A DNA stretch of 64,000 nt from UBA1309 sp047605645. Its GTDB lineage: Bacteria > Bacteroidota > Bacteroidia > Bacteroidales > Dysgonomonadaceae. Below, one piece after another: positions 1 through 8,523 of this stretch (position 1 is its first letter; each line of letters opens with the position of its first letter). The stretch is from assembly GCA_047605645.1 (NCBI GenBank), contig JASGFJ010000001.1:1-64000 (forward strand), read 5' to 3'. A program made the position numbers and the translations under genes. Below the pieces are notes generated by a model. The model was not told where the DNA came from and ran no database searches. It saw only the letters and a program-made list of their open reading frames with translations.

Positions 1-17
1 GGGTATTCCCTGAAAAG

Positions 18-86
18 TATTTTTGCCCGCAGCTTTTGTGATTCCGACCATTTTTGGGGAGTGAACAGCAGGTAGCACCTGCGGGC
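18..86. repeat. Inverted repeats at the left edge
   Basis: A GCCCGCAG at 25-32 is repeated inverted as CTGCGGGC at 79-86, and a tighter hairpin (GCAGGT, 3-base loop, ACCTGC) sits at 68-82. A TATTTTTG box at 18-25 fits the Bacteroidota -7 consensus on the plus strand. No open frame accompanies it. It may be the end of a structured element that starts outside the window. The function is unknown. Confidence 0.3.
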
Positions 87-125
87 GAGTAAATGCTTAC
101 GTGTGTCGATGCGGTGCATAGAGGT

Positions 126-980
126 TTACTTTAGATTGATTCGCATTTTATTCGCACATTTTATAATTCCTTCCCGGTCTTCTCTATCGATAAGAAACAG
201 CATCTCCATTAACGGCAAAAGTTGTCGGCGGATGGCCACTTTTTCTCTTAATATTTCGTCATCACCGTAAGCTGCGATTGCTGCATCTAGCACAATATTG
301 TCTTCGAGTCCGGTAAAGTCATACGCTTTTTCAAAAATACCGGCATCGCCAAAATCGATTATCCCTACTTCAAGGTTATCAGTGAACAGAATATTATTGT
401 ACCCTAAATCGCAATGACAAAAGACTTGTTCTGTGCCCAAGCTTGCGGATTTTTGAGGCAAACTTGTTACAAGTTCTTCAATGACATTAAGTTCGCTGTT
501 ATTAAAATAGTCTCGCAAGATACATCTCCTTTTGAAAAATGTTTTTTGAAACCATTCTATTTCGCGACTTTCATTGCTTGGGCTTTCGCCTGTATAATCT
601 ATTGAATGGAGCTTTTTTAGAAACAGACCTATTTGTGTGCCCACCTTTCTTTTTTGTGTTTCGCTCCAGTTATCTACGATTTCGGTGGTTATTGATTCTC
701 CCGGAACGCCGTAAAATCCTGCATAATGGTTGTTCTCGCCGATCCATTTAATTAAAGGAAGATTTACATTAAACTCATATCTGCTTATGAGTTTTAAAAT
801 ATTGAGTTCATGCTCACATTCTTTTTGCCATTTTTCACCTCTCGGGAATTTGAAAACGAATTTGCTTTTATCTACCACATAGACACGACTAGTCCAACCA
901 ACTTCATTCAAGATAATGCGGTTTCCTTCATAGATTCTGGTGTGGTTTTTAACTATTGCTAATTCTTCGTCCTTGTTCAT
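126..980 (-). CDS. Aminoglycoside-phosphotransferase-like (APH) family kinase
   Basis: This 284-residue protein belongs to the APH/choline-kinase-like fold family, which transfers phosphate from ATP to hydroxyls of antibiotics or small metabolites in the cytoplasm. The catalytic loop reads HCDLGYNN (H189, D191, N196) and the metal-binding motif is IIDFGD (D209). An N-lobe lysine lies in the FVFKFPRG stretch around residue 44. Length is normal for the family. It overlaps the start side of the next gene upstream by 4 bases, so the two are probably co-transcribed and translationally coupled. The substrate cannot be read from sequence: it could be an aminoglycoside, a macrolide or a housekeeping metabolite. 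Neighbouring GNAT genes give it an accessory or resistance-like context, but resistance is not shown. Confidence 0.8.
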   Translation of the reverse strand: MNKDEELAIVKNHTRIYEGNRIILNEVGWTSRVYVVDKSKFVFKFPRGEKWQKECEHELNILKLISRYEFNVNLPLIKWIGENNHYAGFYGVPGESITTEIVDNWSETQKRKVGTQIGLFLKKLHSIDYTGESPSNESREIEWFQKTFFKRRCILRDYFNNSELNVIEELVTSLPQKSASLGTEQVFCHCDLGYNNILFTDNLEVGIIDFGDAGIFEKAYDFTGLEDNIVLDAAIAAYGDDEILREKVAIRRQLLPLMEMLFLIDREDREGIIKCANKMRINLK

Positions 981-1693
981 TTATTCATGTATTTTTGTGT
1001 CCACGGGCAATGCACCATGCACTTCAGGCAAGTAGTACACTTATTCACATCAATAATTTCTTCCCGGGAAATTCCATATTCCCATCTTGTCCCTTGTAAC
1101 GCATTCGGTTGGCAATAGTCCAGGCAGGTTTGACAATTGCCGCATTGAACAGCAGAAGGTTTGTGCAAAACGGTTTGCAAAGGCATATCAGTCAGAACCG
1201 CGCCCCATGTTTGGCAACAACCGTATTCTTTATTAACCAGCAGGTTGTTTTTGCCAATCCATCCTACACCCGCAAGATTGGCTAAGGTTTTCAAGGGAAG
1301 ATTCGTTTTTCCGAATAGGCCATCGAAGCTGCTTGTCGCCATTTGGTTGGTATCTGACAATGAATAGGCTTTATATCCATTCATCTCAATGGATTTCGCT
1401 AATAAATCGGATATGCGGTACATTTCCTTTTCGTGGATATAATGCTCATCATCATCGAAATTGTTGCGTCCTATCATTTCAGGAACATAATTTGGATTGT
1501 CGCTGACCCTTTTTATGTATCCGGGAGAGCATTTTACACCAAATAGGATTGCTGATGGAAATTTTCGATTTTCTCTTTGCGTCAATCCGGTAATATTCAC
1601 GAAATGAATAAATTCAACCGCATGTAGCCTTAATTCCTGAATGATTATATCGTTGAAGGAATGTACACTTAAATCTCTTTGTTTGTTCTTCAT
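977..1693 (-). CDS. QueG-like 4Fe-4S iron-sulfur protein
   Basis: This 238-residue protein is related to epoxyqueuosine reductase (QueG). The segment GVGWIGKNNLLV followed by GAVLTD is the QueG-type signature. The C-terminus carries two ferredoxin-like cysteine clusters, CGNCQTCLDYC and CTTCLKCMVHC, enough for two 4Fe-4S clusters. True QueG proteins are over 300 residues and have an N-terminal cobalamin-binding region; here the N-terminal part is shorter and diverged. It is therefore more likely a paralogue of unknown substrate than the tRNA-modifying enzyme. Its stop overlaps the APH-like start by 4 bases (ATGA-type coupling). Confidence 0.7.
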   Translation of the reverse strand: MKNKQRDLSVHSFNDIIIQELRLHAVEFIHFVNITGLTQRENRKFPSAILFGVKCSPGYIKRVSDNPNYVPEMIGRNNFDDDEHYIHEKEMYRISDLLAKSIEMNGYKAYSLSDTNQMATSSFDGLFGKTNLPLKTLANLAGVGWIGKNNLLVNKEYGCCQTWGAVLTDMPLQTVLHKPSAVQCGNCQTCLDYCQPNALQGTRWEYGISREEIIDVNKCTTCLKCMVHCPWTQKYMNK

Positions 1694-1736
1694 GTATTCA
1701 AATATCTTTTGAACCTGTTTCTTTATTGTGGCAATT

Positions 1737-2162
1737 TTATAAACTCAAATGCAATATCGGATAATCTTTACCTATCGAATCTTTTTCGGAACGTCCGACG
1801 ATTCTAAAACCAAATTTCTGATAGAACCCGATAGCCTGTTTGTTTTGCTCGTTTACATCGACTTTTGTGATGTAAAGGTTTTCAATGGCATATTCTAACA
1901 ATAATTTACCATATCCTTGTCCTCGTGCATTATCGGAAACAAATAACATTTCGAGCTTATCATCAGCAACTCCCAAAAATGCAAAGATATCTGTACCCGA
2001 ACGAAGAACATACGAATTGACTAAAGGGAAGAAATCGGGAATAAGCTTCTTATAAAATTCAAAATCTTCCGGATTGAGGAAGCTGTGTGTCGCTTTGACT
2101 GCACTTTCCCAAACATCCATCATTTGCGGATAATCCGATTTACAGGCTTGCTGTATTTGCAT
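1737..2162 (-). CDS. GNAT-family N-acetyltransferase (YjaB-like)
   Basis: A 141-residue single-domain GNAT protein. The acetyl-CoA-binding segment is ARGQGYGKLLLEYA (about residues 79-92), and the C-terminal NKQAIGFYQKFGFRIVGR is the usual GNAT motif B. The overall pattern resembles YjaB-type acetyltransferases. The substrate is unknown. It lies 3 bases downstream of another GNAT gene on the same strand, so the two form a pair and probably an operon with the APH-like and QueG-like genes. Confidence 0.85.
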   Translation of the reverse strand: MQIQQACKSDYPQMMDVWESAVKATHSFLNPEDFEFYKKLIPDFFPLVNSYVLRSGTDIFAFLGVADDKLEMLFVSDNARGQGYGKLLLEYAIENLYITKVDVNEQNKQAIGFYQKFGFRIVGRSEKDSIGKDYPILHLSL

Positions 2163-2165
2163 AAT

Positions 2166-2615
2166 TTACAGTTTTATCTGGTATATTCTTGATTCTTCTT
2201 CCCAAGGGTGATATCCCTGTCCGATATATTTGAATCCAAATTTTTCGTAATAGCCGATATGAGCAGTACTTAAATATAAACTGCGGAATCCAAATCTTTT
2301 GGAATCCTCTTTTGCTTTATTAATTAATAGTTCGGCATGATTATTTCCTCTTTGCCGTTCTGAAATAAACAAACCGCAAATCCACGGATATAAATCCATT
2401 CGACTGATAAAATCATTGGTGATAAGCCCTGCACAGCCGATAATTTCGTCTTCTTTTTTCAGTAAATACCATTGAGGCAAAGGATTTTCTGCATGTATGC
2501 TATGGCTTATGCAATCTTCATACATTATTTTTGAAACAGAAGACCATTTACTGCTGATGTACTCAATGGCTTGGTCTTTGTATTCCGGATTTTCTCTAAT
2601 GGATATAATTTTCAT
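2166..2615 (-). CDS. GNAT-family N-acetyltransferase
   Basis: A 149-residue GNAT protein. The cofactor-binding loop is SERQRGNNHAELLINKA and a C-terminal GYYEKFGFKYIGQGY follows the beta-strand expected for the fold. It is the first gene of the minus-strand accessory operon that ends at 126. The structured repeat at 2735-2818 lies about 120 bases upstream, in the same orientation as a second copy in front of the thioredoxin-like gene near 27.6 kb, so that element may be part of this gene's leader. The substrate is unknown. Confidence 0.85.
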   Translation of the reverse strand: MKIISIRENPEYKDQAIEYISSKWSSVSKIMYEDCISHSIHAENPLPQWYLLKKEDEIIGCAGLITNDFISRMDLYPWICGLFISERQRGNNHAELLINKAKEDSKRFGFRSLYLSTAHIGYYEKFGFKYIGQGYHPWEEESRIYQIKL

Positions 2616-2734
2616 ACATAAATGCTCATAATTAGTTGTAAGTATATGTGTTTGTGATGTGTTGAAAATGAGTGGTGCGGCAGATTGGAATCATAAAACT
2701 AATTTTATAAGACTACTTGCGATTAAATGGTTAC

Positions 2735-2818
2735 TGGTAGGCAGTATGGAACTTGCCTGATTTTTTTAATCATCGTTTGGGCTGGCTTCATAAAAGTCAT
2801 GCTTCGTTTCATATTTAG
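2735..2818 (-). repeat. Structured leader-type repeat, copy 1
   Basis: About 84 bases match the segment at 27623-27706. Read on the minus strand, it keeps three hairpin-forming parts. The first has CTT/GAAG arms around a TTAT loop. The second is TGATT paired with AATCA. The third is AGGCA paired with TGCCT around the loop AGTTCCATAC. The last hairpin's loop is identical in both copies while arm bases differ. It lies upstream of the GNAT gene at 2166-2615. No protein is encoded: the open frame crossing it (2727-3053) has no family features. Confidence 0.6.
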
Positions 2819-3141
2819 TCGTTTCTGTTCATCAGGTTTACCATCATTTTTGCTATCACATCCTTTTCTTTCGTCTTACTTTCTGCAACTATCAAGGTTA
2901 AAGCTACTAAGGTATTGTTTTCAATTCATATTGGGCCCTTTTTTATATATAATGCCGCTTTTTTTTCTAAAAAATACAGACATTGAAATGCCTAATTCCT
3001 TTATTCCTATCGTTGAACGAGTCATTTTTTTAAGACAAGGCAGAGCAACATAGCTGTCTTCCCTTCGATACTCAAATATAATTCTTTTCCGTCAAATACT
3101 TGATATGTAGTATTAATAGATCTTTGAAAAGATTGAACTTT

Positions 3142-3545
3142 TTAATTATTGAATAATTCCCCAGTTCCAAGCTCTTTCTGCAAAGCTTCTATCGTTTTCG
3201 TTGCGTTCTTGTAGTAGCTTGAAATGGCTCTTTATTTATTGTGATTTTTTTTGTTTTAAGAGCTTGATAATCATCTCTGTCAAACGTATCCAAAGCATAG
3301 ATATAGTCCTTAATAACCTGCAATCTATCTATTCTCTGACCTTTTGTTAGCTCCTTTCTGCTTGCGTACCTGTTAATCCTTTAATAGAATTCAAAAATTC
3401 TTCAATACTACTTTCACAATAATTCGGTAATCAAAACGAAAGTTTTAGGGTTTTGTAAATATTTTGTTAAAAAGAAAAATGACTCTCTCTGTTTCTCCAT
3501 TCTGGTGTTAAGCTTATTCTTGTTCTTGTGCCTGAAAAATAATAT
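3142..3545 (-). pseudogene. Decayed gene, unknown family
   Basis: Minus-strand reading gives four helical, charged segments in different frames that join end to end. The order is ...FFFLTKYLQNPKTFVLITELL, then SSIEEFLNSIKGLTGTQAE, then ELTKGQRIDRLQVIKDYIYA, then YYKNATKTIEALQKELGTG ending in a stop at 3142-3144. At least three frameshifts separate them. This looks like the remains of one soluble helical protein of roughly 130 residues or more. I do not recognise the family. In AT-rich DNA chance open frames are common, so this remains tentative. Confidence 0.35.
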
Positions 3546-3692
3546 GTTATTAGGTGCTTTTTTACTATCTTGATCTCATAGAAGGGTCTTAGATGGCTCT
3601 TTTTATCTTTCAAAAAGGTAGTAGAAGGTGTTCAGATATGTCTTTAGTGAGCTTAATGGATAGAAATAAGACAGTGTAAATTGATCTTTTAT

Positions 3693-3723
3693 TTTTTTAT
3701 TTAGTTTATTTTTTATAATTTTG
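3693..3723 (+). promoter_or_regulatory. Bacteroidota-type promoter for the small membrane protein
   Basis: TAATTTTG at 3716-3723 matches the -7 consensus TAnnTTTG, with a T-rich -33 region about 19 bases upstream. It sits 22 bases before the start codon of the small ORF at 3746. Confidence 0.5.
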
Positions 3724-3745
3724 CTGCGTAAAACAGCGAAAAAGA

Positions 3746-3910
3746 ATGAAAAAATTTAACATATTATTGGTCATCTTGAATATTATTGTCATATATTTCT
3801 TATTACAAATATTCATTAATCCGGGAAATCTTCAGTGTAACAGAGAATCATCTGACCCGGTCAATAAAATTTGCACTATTGTTATGGGACTTAGAATCTT
3901 TAACTCGTAA
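3746..3910 (+). CDS. Small single-pass membrane protein, unknown
   Basis: A 54-residue open frame starts with MKKFNILLVILNIIVIYFLL, a strong N-terminal membrane segment. A polar tail with two cysteines (LQCNRE and KICTIV) follows. It is framed by a consensus promoter 22 bases upstream and a strong hairpin terminator 30 bases downstream, so promoter, ORF and terminator form a complete small unit. I recognise no family. It could be a small membrane regulator, a toxin-like peptide or a spurious frame over a small RNA; the tight flanking signals support a real transcript in either case. Confidence 0.5.
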   Translation: MKKFNILLVILNIIVIYFLLQIFINPGNLQCNRESSDPVNKICTIVMGLRIFNS

Positions 3911-3940
3911 ACTGGAAACATATTCCAAATTCGATAAATC

Positions 3941-3980
3941 AAGCGGCAGCCATTTTTTGACTGCCGCTTCTCTTTTTAAT
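3941..3980 (+). terminator. Rho-independent terminator after the small ORF
   Basis: AAGCGGCAG (3941-3949) pairs perfectly with CTGCCGCTT (3961-3969) around an 11-base loop and is followed by a T-rich tract. It also lies just past the pectate lyase gene that converges from the right, and may serve both strands. Confidence 0.8.
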
Positions 3981-4004
3981 TTAACTTTACTGATTATTAT
4001 CTAA

Positions 4005-5099
4005 TTAATAAGGAAAAACAAACTTTGAAGAAGAGGTTTGTGCTCCCGCATAGGAAGAAGTCCATGTCTTCGCATTGGATGGAGTCCATAAGGTGTAACT
4101 GTAATTTGAACTTGCCGTCCATGTTGATTGTGGAGAAGTTTGATTGGTGATGCTCGGATAACTATTATTGTCGGTGAATGTGGTATTGTTATTTTTGTCA
4201 TCCAGCATTCCTTTATTTGCAGAGCCCGTCCCAAAGTAATTATCTTCGGAAATGACCTTCGCATTCTGTGCAATTGTAAATCCTAGATTGAATGAATCAA
4301 TGTAGTTGTCAAACGCGTGAAAATAGCCATAACGCATTAAACCCGGAGAACGAACTTCAATGTTGTAGTATCGATTAAAGCAGATGGTCAAATGCGGATA
4401 GCCGTTGTAGGATGAATTATTATCATCTTGCGGATGACCGAAGATGCTGCCATATTTATGATTCGAGAAATAGCAGTTGCTTATTGTCGCATAATCGGCA
4501 TAATCTCCAATATAAATCAACTTATCCAGACTTGCGTCAGTTGCTGTCCAGGAATGTCCTGTCCAGGTGCAATGGTCAATCCAGTATTTGTTGCCATAAT
4601 TCAGGTATAGCTGAATATCATCGTTTCCGTTGATGGATTGGCTGTGTGAAAAAATAAGATTCTGGAAAATAATGTTCTTTGACGAAGAGGTTGCTCTGAA
4701 ATGGATATTTGTTAATGTGTTGTATCCATAGGCACCGATAATCGTTTTATTACTTCCTAAATAAACTTTTTGCAGTGTACTAGCACTGATAGAGGTGTTG
4801 ATAACGACAATTCCGGAGGTGCTGCCTGCCACAGCTGTTGTCAATTCCGAAAGTGTATTTACATAAGTTACTGTTCCACCCGTTCCGCCGGTGACATTCC
4901 CTAATTTTGCAAATCCGATCAAACCGGTTAGTCCTGTTGTCGGATAAGCATGAACCGATGTTGCTTTTAAACTTGAAGAGGAGTCCGATGCGGTATCAAA
5001 GTTGTCCTCAGAACCTAGATTGATAGATTGCGAACAACTGAACAGGCAAAACAGTGAACACAATGAAAAAACAGACATAATACTTTTAAACTTTCCCAT
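4005..5099 (-). CDS. Pectate lyase family 1 (PL1) lipoprotein
   Basis: A 364-residue protein with a lipoprotein signal (LFCLFSC, lipobox cysteine near residue 23), so it is probably membrane-anchored. The core has the parallel beta-helix signatures of pectate lyase C: WIDHCTW, then ATISNCYFSNHKYGSIFGH, then VRSPGLMRYGYFHAFDNYI. The last is the family's R-x-P-x-x-R-x-G-x-x-H block with the likely catalytic arginine. It would cleave polygalacturonate by beta-elimination. No SusC/SusD pair or other pectin gene is beside it, so it is not part of a visible polysaccharide utilisation locus. It is transcribed divergently from dacB. Confidence 0.85.
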   Translation of the reverse strand: MGKFKSIMSVFSLCSLFCLFSCSQSINLGSEDNFDTASDSSSSLKATSVHAYPTTGLTGLIGFAKLGNVTGGTGGTVTYVNTLSELTTAVAGSTSGIVVINTSISASTLQKVYLGSNKTIIGAYGYNTLTNIHFRATSSSKNIIFQNLIFSHSQSINGNDDIQLYLNYGNKYWIDHCTWTGHSWTATDASLDKLIYIGDYADYATISNCYFSNHKYGSIFGHPQDDNNSSYNGYPHLTICFNRYYNIEVRSPGLMRYGYFHAFDNYIDSFNLGFTIAQNAKVISEDNYFGTGSANKGMLDDKNNNTTFTDNNSYPSITNQTSPQSTWTASSNYSYTLWTPSNAKTWTSSYAGAQTSSSKFVFPY

Positions 5100-5129
5100 A
5101 TTAAAAAAATTAAGGTTAATTATTCACTA

Positions 5130-5137
5130 CAAAATTA
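5130..5137 (-). promoter_or_regulatory. Putative -7 box for the pectate lyase gene
   Basis: Minus-strand TAATTTTG fits TAnnTTTG and lies 30 bases before the start codon. The -33 region is not distinctive. The 313-base gap between the two divergent genes (5100-5412) otherwise shows only AT-rich sequence. Confidence 0.4.
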
Positions 5138-5375
5138 AATTGAGGGATGAGCATGTACGTCGGTAATTTGACTTTTTTACACAATCAGAATGATGAAGCA
5201 AAACAATAGAATTTGTGTCTGATTGAGGAAAAGGAATTTTATGTGCAGGGAGAAATTGACAAACAGATGTTGTATAGCATATAAATCTGGGGGTAAACTT
5301 TTGCTAATTATGATTTAGAAACAGAACGAAACGATTTTATACAAATAAAATTCTCCGGCATTAGTTTCTAAAACC

Positions 5376-5383
5376 TATTTTTG
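5376..5383 (+). promoter_or_regulatory. Putative -7 box for dacB
   Basis: TATTTTTG fits the Bacteroidota -7 consensus and ends 29 bases before the dacB start codon. Confidence 0.45.
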
Positions 5384-5412
5384 CAAGTGCAACAAAAAAA
5401 ATAGAATAGCGA

Positions 5413-6828
5413 ATGAAGAAGCTACTGATATCCATCTTACAAATTATCCTAATTTCCAATTCAATTGTAGCCCAGACACCTCAATCGGCTATTGACAGCT
5501 TTCTGTCGGCAAAAGGATTTGAACATGCCTTGCTTGGAGTTTGTATCAAAGACATGAACGGTCAAACCCTTTGTGAATTTAATAGAGACAAGCTGCTTAC
5601 GCCTGCATCCATCATGAAAGTGGTTACAACGGCTACCGCGCTGGAAACATTGGGGGAGGATTTTCAATATAAAACCCGCTTGAGTTACGTTGAAGGAGAT
5701 ACGGCTACTTTGGTTGTGAGTGGAAGCGGCGATCCGACGCTGGGAAGCGAATATATACCGGACAAGGCGAGAAACTTTCTCGGGAGATGGACAGATAAAA
5801 TCAAAGATCAATCATTTTCCAGGCAACCATTCCGAGTATTGGTCGATGACAGTGCTTTCGGGTATGATGGTATTTCTACTCAATGGATTTGGGAAGATAT
5901 GGGGAACTATTATGCAGCCGGAGCTTACGGGATAAGCGTCTTTGATAATGCATATAAAATATCCTTCAACACCGTTCGCACCGATACGCTTCCAATCATT
6001 GCACAGATAGAACCCAATATTCCGGATTTGACCATTCAGAATCATCTCACATTTAATTATTCAGGTACAGACAATTCTTTCATTCATGGCATTCCTTTTT
6101 CGGGTGACAGGCGCATTTATGGCAATATCCCGGCCAACAGAAGCAATTTTATTATCAAAGGAGATATTCCTGATCCCGGATTTCTTCTGGCAAAAACTCT
6201 TACCGACAATTTGAGAATTGAAGGATTGAAGGTGTCGGATTTTCAGACCGTTCGAGGTATTCCGCAAAAAAATCTTTCTTTACATACTTTTTATACGAAT
6301 CTTTCTCCTGAATTAAAAGAAATTGTCAAGCAAATCAATTTCAGAAGTAATAATCATTATGCAGAACACCTGATCCGCACAATAGGGATACAGCAAAGTT
6401 CTGAAAATAAAGGGAAGGCGTTGGATGATGGTATTAAAACAATTAAATCATACTGGAGCTTGAAAGGCTTAGATACTTCTTCGTTGGTTATGTATGACGG
6501 ATGCGGATTAAGCCCGCTCGATGCAGTAACTCCCGAATTTTTAACGGATATCTTAGTAGATATGCAACAAGGAAAAAATGCTGCTTCTTTTCTGGCTTCC
6601 CTGCCTAAAGCGGGAGAAGAAGGAACTGTTCGGAATTTTTTGAAGGGTACACGTCTGACCGGAAAAGTCTGGGCGAAAAGCGGAAGTATTTCTGGAGTGC
6701 AATGCTTTGCCGGTTATTTTATCCAGGGTGAAAAGAAATATGCATTTGTCGTAATGGTAAACAAGTTTACCGGAACAAGAAGTAATACGGTTCGGCATAT
6801 TGAGAGTCTGTTGCTTTCTGTGTTTTAA
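5413..6828 (+). CDS. dacB: D-alanyl-D-alanine carboxypeptidase/endopeptidase (PBP4, peptidase S13)
   Basis: This is a 471-residue periplasmic penicillin-binding protein that trims peptidoglycan peptides by removing terminal D-Ala or cutting cross-links. A signal peptide ends near ...SIVAQTPQ. All three active-site motifs are present: SxxK as SIMK (S66, K69), SxN as SNN (S312-N314), and the third box as KSG (K422-G424). The long insert between the first two motifs is typical of the S13 family. Length is normal. It is monocistronic and converges on metY. Confidence 0.92.
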   Translation: MKKLLISILQIILISNSIVAQTPQSAIDSFLSAKGFEHALLGVCIKDMNGQTLCEFNRDKLLTPASIMKVVTTATALETLGEDFQYKTRLSYVEGDTATLVVSGSGDPTLGSEYIPDKARNFLGRWTDKIKDQSFSRQPFRVLVDDSAFGYDGISTQWIWEDMGNYYAAGAYGISVFDNAYKISFNTVRTDTLPIIAQIEPNIPDLTIQNHLTFNYSGTDNSFIHGIPFSGDRRIYGNIPANRSNFIIKGDIPDPGFLLAKTLTDNLRIEGLKVSDFQTVRGIPQKNLSLHTFYTNLSPELKEIVKQINFRSNNHYAEHLIRTIGIQQSSENKGKALDDGIKTIKSYWSLKGLDTSSLVMYDGCGLSPLDAVTPEFLTDILVDMQQGKNAASFLASLPKAGEEGTVRNFLKGTRLTGKVWAKSGSISGVQCFAGYFIQGEKKYAFVVMVNKFTGTRSNTVRHIESLLLSVF

Positions 6829-6839
6829 ATAAAAGAAAA

Positions 6840-6865
6840 AGGATCGGCCTTCACAGGTCAATCCT
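6840..6865. terminator. Possible bidirectional hairpin between dacB and metY
   Basis: AGGATCGGCC (6840-6849) pairs with GGTCAATCCT (6856-6865) with one mismatch and one wobble around a 6-base loop. The T-tract is weak. It lies between two converging genes. Confidence 0.4.
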
Positions 6866-6963
6866 CATTTCTTAGTCGGTAGCCGATGAAATATTTACCA
6901 AAATACTGATCAACAACCAATAAAAACTATAACTATCTATTTCTTTTGTATGACTGTAAAAAG

Positions 6964-8262
6964 TTATTTAACCTTCTCAAATGCCTGGCTTAGGTCTCCG
7001 ATAATATCATCTATATTTTCAATTCCGATTGATAGTCGGAGAAGTCCCGGAACAGCACCTGAAGCCACTTTTTCTTCTTCCGAAAGTTGTTCATGGGTTG
7101 TTGCCGCGGGGTGAATAATCAACGATTTTGCATCTCCAATATTTGCCAAATGGCTAAATAGTTCCAAGTGATTGATAAATTCATCAGCTTTGGAAGATTC
7201 ACCTTTTATCTTGAAAGTCAAAACACTGCTGGGGCCTTTGGGGAAATATTTTTTAGCCAGTTCGTGATAAGGACTGCTTTTTAATCCCGGATAATTTACA
7301 TATTCTACTTGAGGATGTGCTTCAAGCCATTCAGCTACGACCTGTGTGTTTTGAACATGCCTTTCGACACGAAGCGACAATGTTTCCAGACCTTGTATCA
7401 ACAAGAAAGAATTGAATGGACTGATGGTATTTCCCCAATCGCGAAGTCCTTCTACACGTGCGCGAAGAGAAAAAGCTATATTTCCAAAAGGTCCCTTGTC
7501 TCCAAAAACATCCCAGAAAACCAGTCCATGGTAACTCTCGGAAGGTTCGGTGAATTCAGGAAATTTTCCGTTTCCCCAGTTAAATCGTCCACTGTCTACA
7601 AGTACACCACCCAGAGCCGTACCGTGTCCTCCAATCCATTTGGTTGCACTTTCTACAACAACGTCTGCGCCATGATCCAACGGGCGGAATAGGAATCCGG
7701 CCGCTCCAAGGGTGTTGTCAACAATGAGAGGAATATTATGCTTGTTAGCTATTTCCGCAATCGCATCAAAATCAGGAATATTTAATCCCGGATTACCAAT
7801 GCTTTCCAGATAAATTGCTTTTGTCTTATTGTCTATCAGTTTATCGAAAGACTCCGGTTCGTCGTCAGGCGTGAAACGTACTTCAACGCCGAGTCGTTTA
7901 AACTGGCTTTTGAACTGATTGTAGGTGCCTCCATATAAATGCGAAGTGGAAACAAAATTATCTCCTGCCGAAACAATATTGTTGAGAGCTATAAATTGAG
8001 CTGACTGACCGGAGGAGGTTGCTAAGGCGGCGACTCCATTTTCCAAAGCGGCAATTCGTTTTTCAAACACCTCTGTTGTCGGATTCATCAACCGGGTGTA
8101 GATATTTCCAAACTTACGAAGTCCAAATAAATCGGCTCCTTCTTGTGCATCCTTAAAAACGTACGAAGATGTCAGATACAACGGCACGGCACGAGATTGT
8201 GTCGTTGGTTCAAACTCCTGACCGGCATGGATTTGTAGTGTCTCAAACTTATAATTGCTCAT
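6964..8262 (-). CDS. metY: O-acetylhomoserine sulfhydrylase (homocysteine synthase)
   Basis: This is a 432-residue PLP enzyme of the Cys/Met metabolism family that joins sulfide to O-acetylhomoserine to make homocysteine. The Schiff-base lysine is K208 in ESATKWIGGHG, which is the family signature. The N-terminal YTRLMNPTTEVFE and SSGQSAQF blocks are typical of MetY rather than of cystathionine gamma-synthase (usually near 390 residues). It is the sulfide-consuming step that the sulfate-assimilation operon at 41.7-52.6 kb would feed. Its upstream region carries the same ATACC-N8-GGTAT palindrome as that operon, which points to common control by sulfur supply. Confidence 0.93.
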   Translation of the reverse strand: MSNYKFETLQIHAGQEFEPTTQSRAVPLYLTSSYVFKDAQEGADLFGLRKFGNIYTRLMNPTTEVFEKRIAALENGVAALATSSGQSAQFIALNNIVSAGDNFVSTSHLYGGTYNQFKSQFKRLGVEVRFTPDDEPESFDKLIDNKTKAIYLESIGNPGLNIPDFDAIAEIANKHNIPLIVDNTLGAAGFLFRPLDHGADVVVESATKWIGGHGTALGGVLVDSGRFNWGNGKFPEFTEPSESYHGLVFWDVFGDKGPFGNIAFSLRARVEGLRDWGNTISPFNSFLLIQGLETLSLRVERHVQNTQVVAEWLEAHPQVEYVNYPGLKSSPYHELAKKYFPKGPSSVLTFKIKGESSKADEFINHLELFSHLANIGDAKSLIIHPAATTHEQLSEEEKVASGAVPGLLRLSIGIENIDDIIGDLSQAFEKVK

Positions 8263-8309
8263 AAACTTTATTTTTTAGTAATTAATAACTTCCCTTGAAT
8301 GATATAATG

Positions 8310-8340
8310 CAAAGATAATGGACCGGAGAAAAAAAACCAA
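8310..8340 (-). promoter_or_regulatory. metY promoter
   Basis: Minus strand: -7 box TATCTTTG (8310-8317) and -33 box TTGG (8337-8340), 19 bases apart, the spacing expected for the Bacteroidota primary sigma factor. Confidence 0.65.
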
Positions 8341-8352
8341 TCACAAAAAAAC

Positions 8353-8380
8353 GGTATTTTGCATACCTTGTTTATGGTAT
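8353..8380. promoter_or_regulatory. Palindromic operator upstream of metY
   Basis: ATACC (8363-8367), 8 bases, GGTAT (8376-8380). An extra GGTAT half-site lies at 8353-8357, 5 bases before the palindrome. The same ATACC-N8-GGTAT occurs upstream of pstS (51305-51322) and of the porin (52786-52803). Here it lies 45 bases upstream of the -7 box, a usual position for an activator site. The regulator is not identified in this window. Confidence 0.6.
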
Positions 8381-8523
8381 ATTCTGCGTTGGAATTCAAA
8401 ATTGCGGTTTTATTATTCCTCGAAGGAACTCTCTATAAATGAAAAAGTCGAAAGAATCTAACAATTCTTCCGGCTAAAACGTTTTCATTTTCTTCTCCAT
8501 CCGCCTCCGGGTATTCGGTTCGA

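Noticed and set aside
2727..3053. 108-codon hydrophobic plus-strand frame
   Set aside because: It spans the structured repeat found again at 27.6 kb, has no family features and has no ribosome site; the hydrophobicity comes from T-rich DNA.
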